Shown here: positions 4,892 to 7,924 of the stretch, piece by piece
How positions within the stretch are numbered: the stretch's first letter is position 1
Layout of the letters: each line of letters opens with the position of its first letter
Source: Pseudomonadota bacterium
GTDB taxonomy: Bacteria; Myxococcota_A; Polyangia; Fen-1088
Assembly (NCBI GenBank): GCA_023438785.1
Contig: JAEXQJ010000083.1
Location: forward strand, 1-7,924
Direction: 5' to 3'
DNA length: 7,924 bases
Notes under the pieces: generated by a model
Database searches by the model: none
Told to the model about the DNA's origin: nothing
Seen by the model: the letters and a program-made list of their open reading frames with translations, nothing else
Position numbers and translations under genes: made by a program

Positions 4892-6349
4892 GTGACGAAG
4901 CAAGCGGAAGCCAGCGTGGCGCAAGGTAGTCCCCCGCCCACCATCCTCGTGGTCGACGACGAGCCCGGGATCGTGGATTCGCTGGGCAAGGTCTTCGAGC
5001 GCGAGTCTTTGCGCGTGCTCACGGCACGCTCGGGGGCCGAGGCCTTGGAGCTGCTGCGCCGGGAGCCCGTGTCCGTGCTGCTGACCGATTTGGTCATGCC
5101 CGGGATGTCGGGCCTGGACCTGCTCAAGGCCAGTCGCAGCGTCTCGCCCGAGACCGAGACCATTCTCATGACCGCCTACGGCACGGTGGAGAATGCCGTG
5201 GAGGCCATGAGGCAAGGGGCCTACGACTTCGTGACCAAGCCGCTCAAACGTGCCCACGTGGTGCGGGCGGTGACCAAGGCGCTGGAGAAGCGGAACCTGG
5301 TGCAGGAGAACCGCTCGCTGCGCGCTCAGCTACAGGCCGAGCGTCAGCGATCGCTGATCGGGCAGTCGCTCGCTTGGCGGCGCACCATGGAGACGGTCAT
5401 GCAGGCCGCTCCTTCCATGGCGACGGTCCTGCTGTTGGGCGAGTCGGGCACAGGCAAGGAGCTGTTGGCGCGCGCCATTCATAGCTCGTCGCCGCGTGCC
5501 TCGGGGCCGTTCGTGCCGGTCAACTGCGCGGCCTTGCCCGAGACGATCCTGGAGGCCGAGCTGTTCGGCTACGAGCGCGGGGCGTTCACGGGGGCCATCC
5601 AGCGACACGATGGACGCTTTCTGCAGGCCGACGGGGGCACGCTGTTCCTCGATGAAATCGGGGAGATTCCCACCCACGTGCAGGTGAAGCTGCTGCGTGT
5701 GCTGCAGGAAGGTGAGGTGGAGCGATTGGGCGGGCGGAGCACCAAGGTGGACCTGCGCCTGGTGGCGGCCACCAACCAGGACCTGCGCGCGGCCATCAAG
5801 GAGGGGCGCTTCCGCGAGGATCTGTACTACCGCCTCAACGTGATCGCGTTGCGGGTCCCGCCTTTGCGGGAACGGCGCGACGACATCCTGCTGCTGGCCG
5901 AGCATTTCCTGCGCCTCTTTGGCGAGCGCAATGGGCGACATCTGGCGGGGTTCTCGCGGCCCGCTGCGGAGGCGCTGGTGCGCTACGAGTGGCCGGGGAA
6001 CGTGCGCGAGTTGGAGAACACCATCGAACGCGCCGTGGTTCTGTCGCGCGGCTCGGCCGTGGAGTTGGACGATTTGCCGGTCGAGGTCCGCACGGGCCAG
6101 GGCAACACCAGCGACGGTAAGAGCATGACCTTCGCCGTGGGCACGCCTCTGGGCGAGATCGAGCGCCGGGTCATCCACTCCACGCTGGCCCACGTGGGCG
6201 GAGACAAACGGCTTTGTGCGCGGTTGCTCGGGATCGCGACGCGCACGATCTATCGCCGGCTGGAGGAGGAGAGGGACGGTGGGGGCGTGGAGGGGACGGC
6301 GGAGGGCACCGAGGCGAGCGGGGAGGGCACAGAGGGCGAAGAACCGTAG
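4892..6349 (+). CDS. NtrC-family sigma54-dependent response regulator
   Basis: A 485-residue transcription activator with the classical three-part layout. Receiver domain, about 17-130: acidic pocket D22-D23, phospho-acceptor D66 in LLTDLVMPG, T94 in LMTAYG, K116 in VTKP. AAA+ domain, about 155-385: Walker A GESGTGKE (183-190), the sigma54-contacting GAFTGA loop intact at 230-235, Walker B LFLDE (251-255), an arginine-finger region FREDLYYRLNV, and WPGNVREL (367-374). C-terminal Fis-type helix-turn-helix, about 419-457: GDKRLCARLLGIATRTIYRRL. When phosphorylated, such proteins form rings that use ATP to open sigma54 promoters. The frame is open from 4760, but I chose GTG 4892: the receiver follows directly, AAGGTGG lies 10 bases upstream, and residues encoded before it have no domain character. 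No sensor kinase is present in the window. A 25-residue Gly/Glu/Thr-rich tail after the HTH is unusual. The gspC operon with a sigma54-like promoter lies directly downstream and is the obvious candidate target. Confidence 0.93.
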   Translation: MTKQAEASVAQGSPPPTILVVDDEPGIVDSLGKVFERESLRVLTARSGAEALELLRREPVSVLLTDLVMPGMSGLDLLKASRSVSPETETILMTAYGTVENAVEAMRQGAYDFVTKPLKRAHVVRAVTKALEKRNLVQENRSLRAQLQAERQRSLIGQSLAWRRTMETVMQAAPSMATVLLLGESGTGKELLARAIHSSSPRASGPFVPVNCAALPETILEAELFGYERGAFTGAIQRHDGRFLQADGGTLFLDEIGEIPTHVQVKLLRVLQEGEVERLGGRSTKVDLRLVAATNQDLRAAIKEGRFREDLYYRLNVIALRVPPLRERRDDILLLAEHFLRLFGERNGRHLAGFSRPAAEALVRYEWPGNVRELENTIERAVVLSRGSAVELDDLPVEVRTGQGNTSDGKSMTFAVGTPLGEIERRVIHSTLAHVGGDKRLCARLLGIATRTIYRRLEEERDGGGVEGTAEGTEASGEGTEGEEP

Positions 6350-6749
6350 CTGCGGCGCCAGAAGGGGGCGGGCGGGGCGCCGTGGCGGCGGCCGAACGGA
6401 GAGCGGACGCGACCGGCGGGCGAGGTGCCGTGGCGGGGAGAGCTGGGGAGGGCACCGGAGGCACGTAGCGTTGCCGCGCGGCCAGGGGACCTGGCGGCCG
6501 GCACACTTGGCGGCCAGCGGAGGGGAGGCGGCGCCCTGTTCCCGCTGCACCGACGGGCGGGCGGCGCCAGCGGAGGAGGAGAGGGGCGACGCCTCATCCC
6601 CGACGCGGGACTCAGGCCCCGTGCTCCGGCGTTCGGGCTGTGCCCTCTGCGCTCCCCTCCACGCGCGCCGCTTGCCATTTTGGCATGCGCCCGGGAGACC
6701 TTCTCCATCGTAAGTCACTGAAACCTAAGCAAAAACCAACTCGCCCGGC
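6350..6749. other. G-rich non-coding stretch between the response regulator and gspC
   Basis: I see no supportable gene here. Open frames on both strands give low-complexity Arg/Gly/Pro/Ala translations typical of shadow frames in GC-rich DNA. The plus strand is strongly G/purine-rich from about 6260 to 6570, continuing the low-complexity tail of the regulator gene. CGGCGCC (6353-6359) and GGCGCCG (6376-6382) can form a seven-pair stem just after the regulator's stop, without a T-run. TGGCGGCC is directly repeated at 6492-6499 and 6508-6515. Near 6711-6740 composition changes abruptly to A-rich, as is common upstream of promoters. Confidence 0.6.
6673..6685. promoter_or_regulatory. Possible activator site upstream of the gspC sigma54 promoter
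   Basis: A perfect inverted repeat, TGCCA-TTT-TGGCA, is centred about 97 bases upstream of the transcription start predicted from the -24/-12 element. That is the usual distance range for upstream sites of NtrC-type activators. The arms are short and only one copy was found, so chance occurrence is quite possible. Binding by the regulator encoded at 4892-6349 is inference. Confidence 0.35.
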
Positions 6750-6765
6750 TGGCCCCGGTGTTGCT
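6750..6765 (+). promoter_or_regulatory. Probable sigma54 (-24/-12) promoter of the gsp operon
   Basis: TGGCCC-N5-TTGCT matches the consensus TGGCAC-N5-TTGCW at every fixed position except one (C for A). The GG and GC dinucleotides have the obligatory 10-base spacing. Transcription would begin near 6776. That is only about 7 bases before the proposed gspC start codon, so the message would be nearly leaderless, or translation would start elsewhere. An NtrC-type activator gene lies just upstream, which supports the call. Confidence 0.5.
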
Positions 6766-6782
6766 TTTGCGGGCAGTAAGTC

Positions 6783-7718
6783 GTGGAAGCTCTCCTGCGT
6801 AAATACCTCTGGACTCTCGATCTGGCCGTGGTGGCCCTGTGTGCGTCGTTTTTGGGCAGCGCGGGATCGAGCGCGGTGGAGACCAAGCTGGTGGCCTCGC
6901 TGCCCGATGCCAAGCCACTCGCCAAGGCCAGGCTCGTGTCCAAGGCCTCCGTCACCGACAAGCAGACCGAGGGGATCCTCAAGCGGAACATCTTCTGTTC
7001 CACCTGTCCGCCTATCCTCGATACGGCCACGGCCACCGGCACGGCCACCGACACGGGGCCCTCCGATGCCGAGCCGGTCAAGACCACGCTGCCGCTGACC
7101 ATCATGGCCATCATGTATGCGCCACCGCCGAACTGCATGAAGTGGTGCATGGCGGTCCTGCGCGACAGCGAGAGCAAGGGCAGCGGCCCTTACGTGATCG
7201 GCAGCAAGGTCCTGGGCGCCACCGTCATCGACATCAGCGAGACGCGCGTTCTTTTCGACAACCAGGGCAAGACCGAGTTTCTCGACTTGTTCGAGCTGCC
7301 GGCGCCGCCGGCACCTGCTACACCCGCGGCCGCGCCCGTGGCTGCGGCCAAGGATCCATTCGCGCAGGAAATGGCGAAGGGCATTAAGAAGGTCAACGAG
7401 AACAAGTACGAGCTCCAGCGCGGCACGCTGGAGTCCGTGCTGGGCAACATGTCGCTGCTCTCACGCTCGGCGCGCATCGTGCCCGAGATGCGTGATGGGA
7501 AGGCGGCGGGCTTTCGTCTCTTCGCGGTCAAGCCCGACGGGCCCTTCGCCCTCATCGGCATGCAGAACGGTGACGTCATCTCCTCCATCAACGGCCTCGA
7601 GATCACCAGCCCGGAGAAGGCGCTCGAGGTCTACGCCAAGTTGAAGTCGGCCAGCCACCTGTCGCTGGGTCTCGAGCGAAACGGCCAGAAAGTCACAAAG
7701 GACTACAGCATTCGATGA
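6783..7718 (+). CDS. gspC: Type II secretion system inner-membrane protein GspC
   Basis: GspC links the inner-membrane platform of the type II secretion system to the outer-membrane secretin GspD. The 311-residue product shows the family layout: a short cytoplasmic start (MEALLRKYLWTLD), one membrane helix at about 12-28 (LAVVALCASFLGSAG), a periplasmic linker, a homology-region-like beta domain at about 99-170 (LPLTIMAIMY, YVIGSKVLGATVIDI, RVLFDNQGKTEFLDL), an Ala/Pro linker at 172-190, and a C-terminal PDZ-like domain at about 213-308 (GFRLFAVKPDGPFALIGMQ, GDVISSINGLEI). Start: GTG 6783 is the only nearby codon giving the N-terminal segment; the ribosome site is weak. Odd: two Cys pairs in the periplasmic part (C72/C75 in FCSTC and C118/C122 in NCMKWC), which could form disulfides, plus a Thr/Ala-rich stretch at 81-92. 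The stop codon overlaps the next ATG (ATGA), indicating translational coupling to the probable gspD. Confidence 0.88.
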   Translation: MEALLRKYLWTLDLAVVALCASFLGSAGSSAVETKLVASLPDAKPLAKARLVSKASVTDKQTEGILKRNIFCSTCPPILDTATATGTATDTGPSDAEPVKTTLPLTIMAIMYAPPPNCMKWCMAVLRDSESKGSGPYVIGSKVLGATVIDISETRVLFDNQGKTEFLDLFELPAPPAPATPAAAPVAAAKDPFAQEMAKGIKKVNENKYELQRGTLESVLGNMSLLSRSARIVPEMRDGKAAGFRLFAVKPDGPFALIGMQNGDVISSINGLEITSPEKALEVYAKLKSASHLSLGLERNGQKVTKDYSIR

Positions 7719-7924
7719 AGCGCTTTCTATTCCCCTGTGTAGCCACCTACCTCGCCGCTTCGCTGGCGTTTGCGCCCGTCTCGCGCGCCCAAGAGGCCGC
7801 CGCCGCAGCCAAACCGCGACCGCGCCCACCGGCTCCGGCCCGTTTGCTCCCCAAACTGGGCGCGGCCAAGAAGGCCCCTGGCACGCCCACGGGCGCCGCC
7901 GTGCCTGCCTCGGCTGCGGCGCCC
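7715..7924 (+). CDS. gspD: Probable secretin GspD, N-terminal part (cut by window edge)
   Basis: The frame starts at the ATG that overlaps the gspC stop (ATGA) and runs off the right edge after 70 codons. Seen: a Sec signal peptide, with MKR, a hydrophobic core (FLFPCVATYLAASLAFA) and a likely cleavage after SRA at about residue 25. It is followed by an Ala/Pro/Lys-rich low-complexity stretch. AAAGGA lies 12 bases upstream, inside gspC. No secretin N-domain is reached, so the identity rests on position: gspD, the outer-membrane pore of the system, normally follows gspC. A Pro/Ala-rich leader before the N0 domain would be an addition to the usual secretin. Another exported gsp-linked protein remains possible. 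Confidence 0.6.
   Translation, partial: MKRFLFPCVATYLAASLAFAPVSRAQEAAAAAKPRPRPPAPARLLPKLGAAKKAPGTPTGAAVPASAAAP

Noticed and set aside
6250..6708. Minus-strand 152-codon Pro/Arg/Ser-rich frame
   Set aside because: Low-complexity translation caused by the G-rich plus strand; no start signal or domain.
5330..6718. Long minus-strand open frame of 462 codons opposite the response regulator
   Set aside because: It is a GC-rich shadow of the AAA+ domain; its His/Arg/Gln-rich translation resembles no family.
1..7924. CRISPR arrays, tRNA or rRNA genes
   Set aside because: No repeat-spacer pattern, cloverleaf or rRNA-like sequence was found by eye; the only tandem repeat has two copies.

Overview
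The window looks like chromosomal DNA from a high-GC Gram-negative bacterium. A Myxococcota or related former deltaproteobacterium is my best guess. The reasons are a eukaryotic-like Ser/Thr kinase fused to a formylglycine-generating-enzyme-like (SUMF1) domain, a sigma54 response regulator beside type II secretion genes, and a lexA promoter with a non-E. coli operator. This is inference from gene content, since no rRNA or other marker gene is present.

The left half (1 to about 3970) looks accessory. It holds the 5' part of a leftward MNT-type nucleotidyltransferase gene, a decayed IS256-type transposase remnant, and a large rightward gene (774-3512). That gene encodes a three-part protein: a nucleoside phosphorylase/nucleosidase-like domain, a Ser/Thr kinase domain and a SUMF1-like domain. 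It is followed by a gap of about 460 bases with an IS21-like end sequence and two tandem copies of a structured repeat of about 93 bp. The phosphorylase domain resembles the clade used as nucleotide-depleting effectors in bacterial and fungal conflict proteins. The fusion is therefore the best candidate here for an undescribed defence or signalling system, although nothing in the window proves that role.

The right half (3977-7924) looks like core genome with strongly G/C-ending codons. lexA (leftward) and an NtrC-type sigma54-dependent response regulator (rightward) are divergent across a 267-base region dense in inverted repeats, including a probable LexA operator over the lexA -10 element. 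After the regulator comes a G-rich non-coding stretch of about 430 bases. It ends in a near-consensus sigma54 -24/-12 promoter, with a small palindrome about 65 bases upstream of it, just before gspC. gspC overlaps the start of a probable gspD (cut by the window edge) by four bases, so this is the start of a type II secretion operon. The layout suggests that the response regulator may activate the secretion operon through sigma54.
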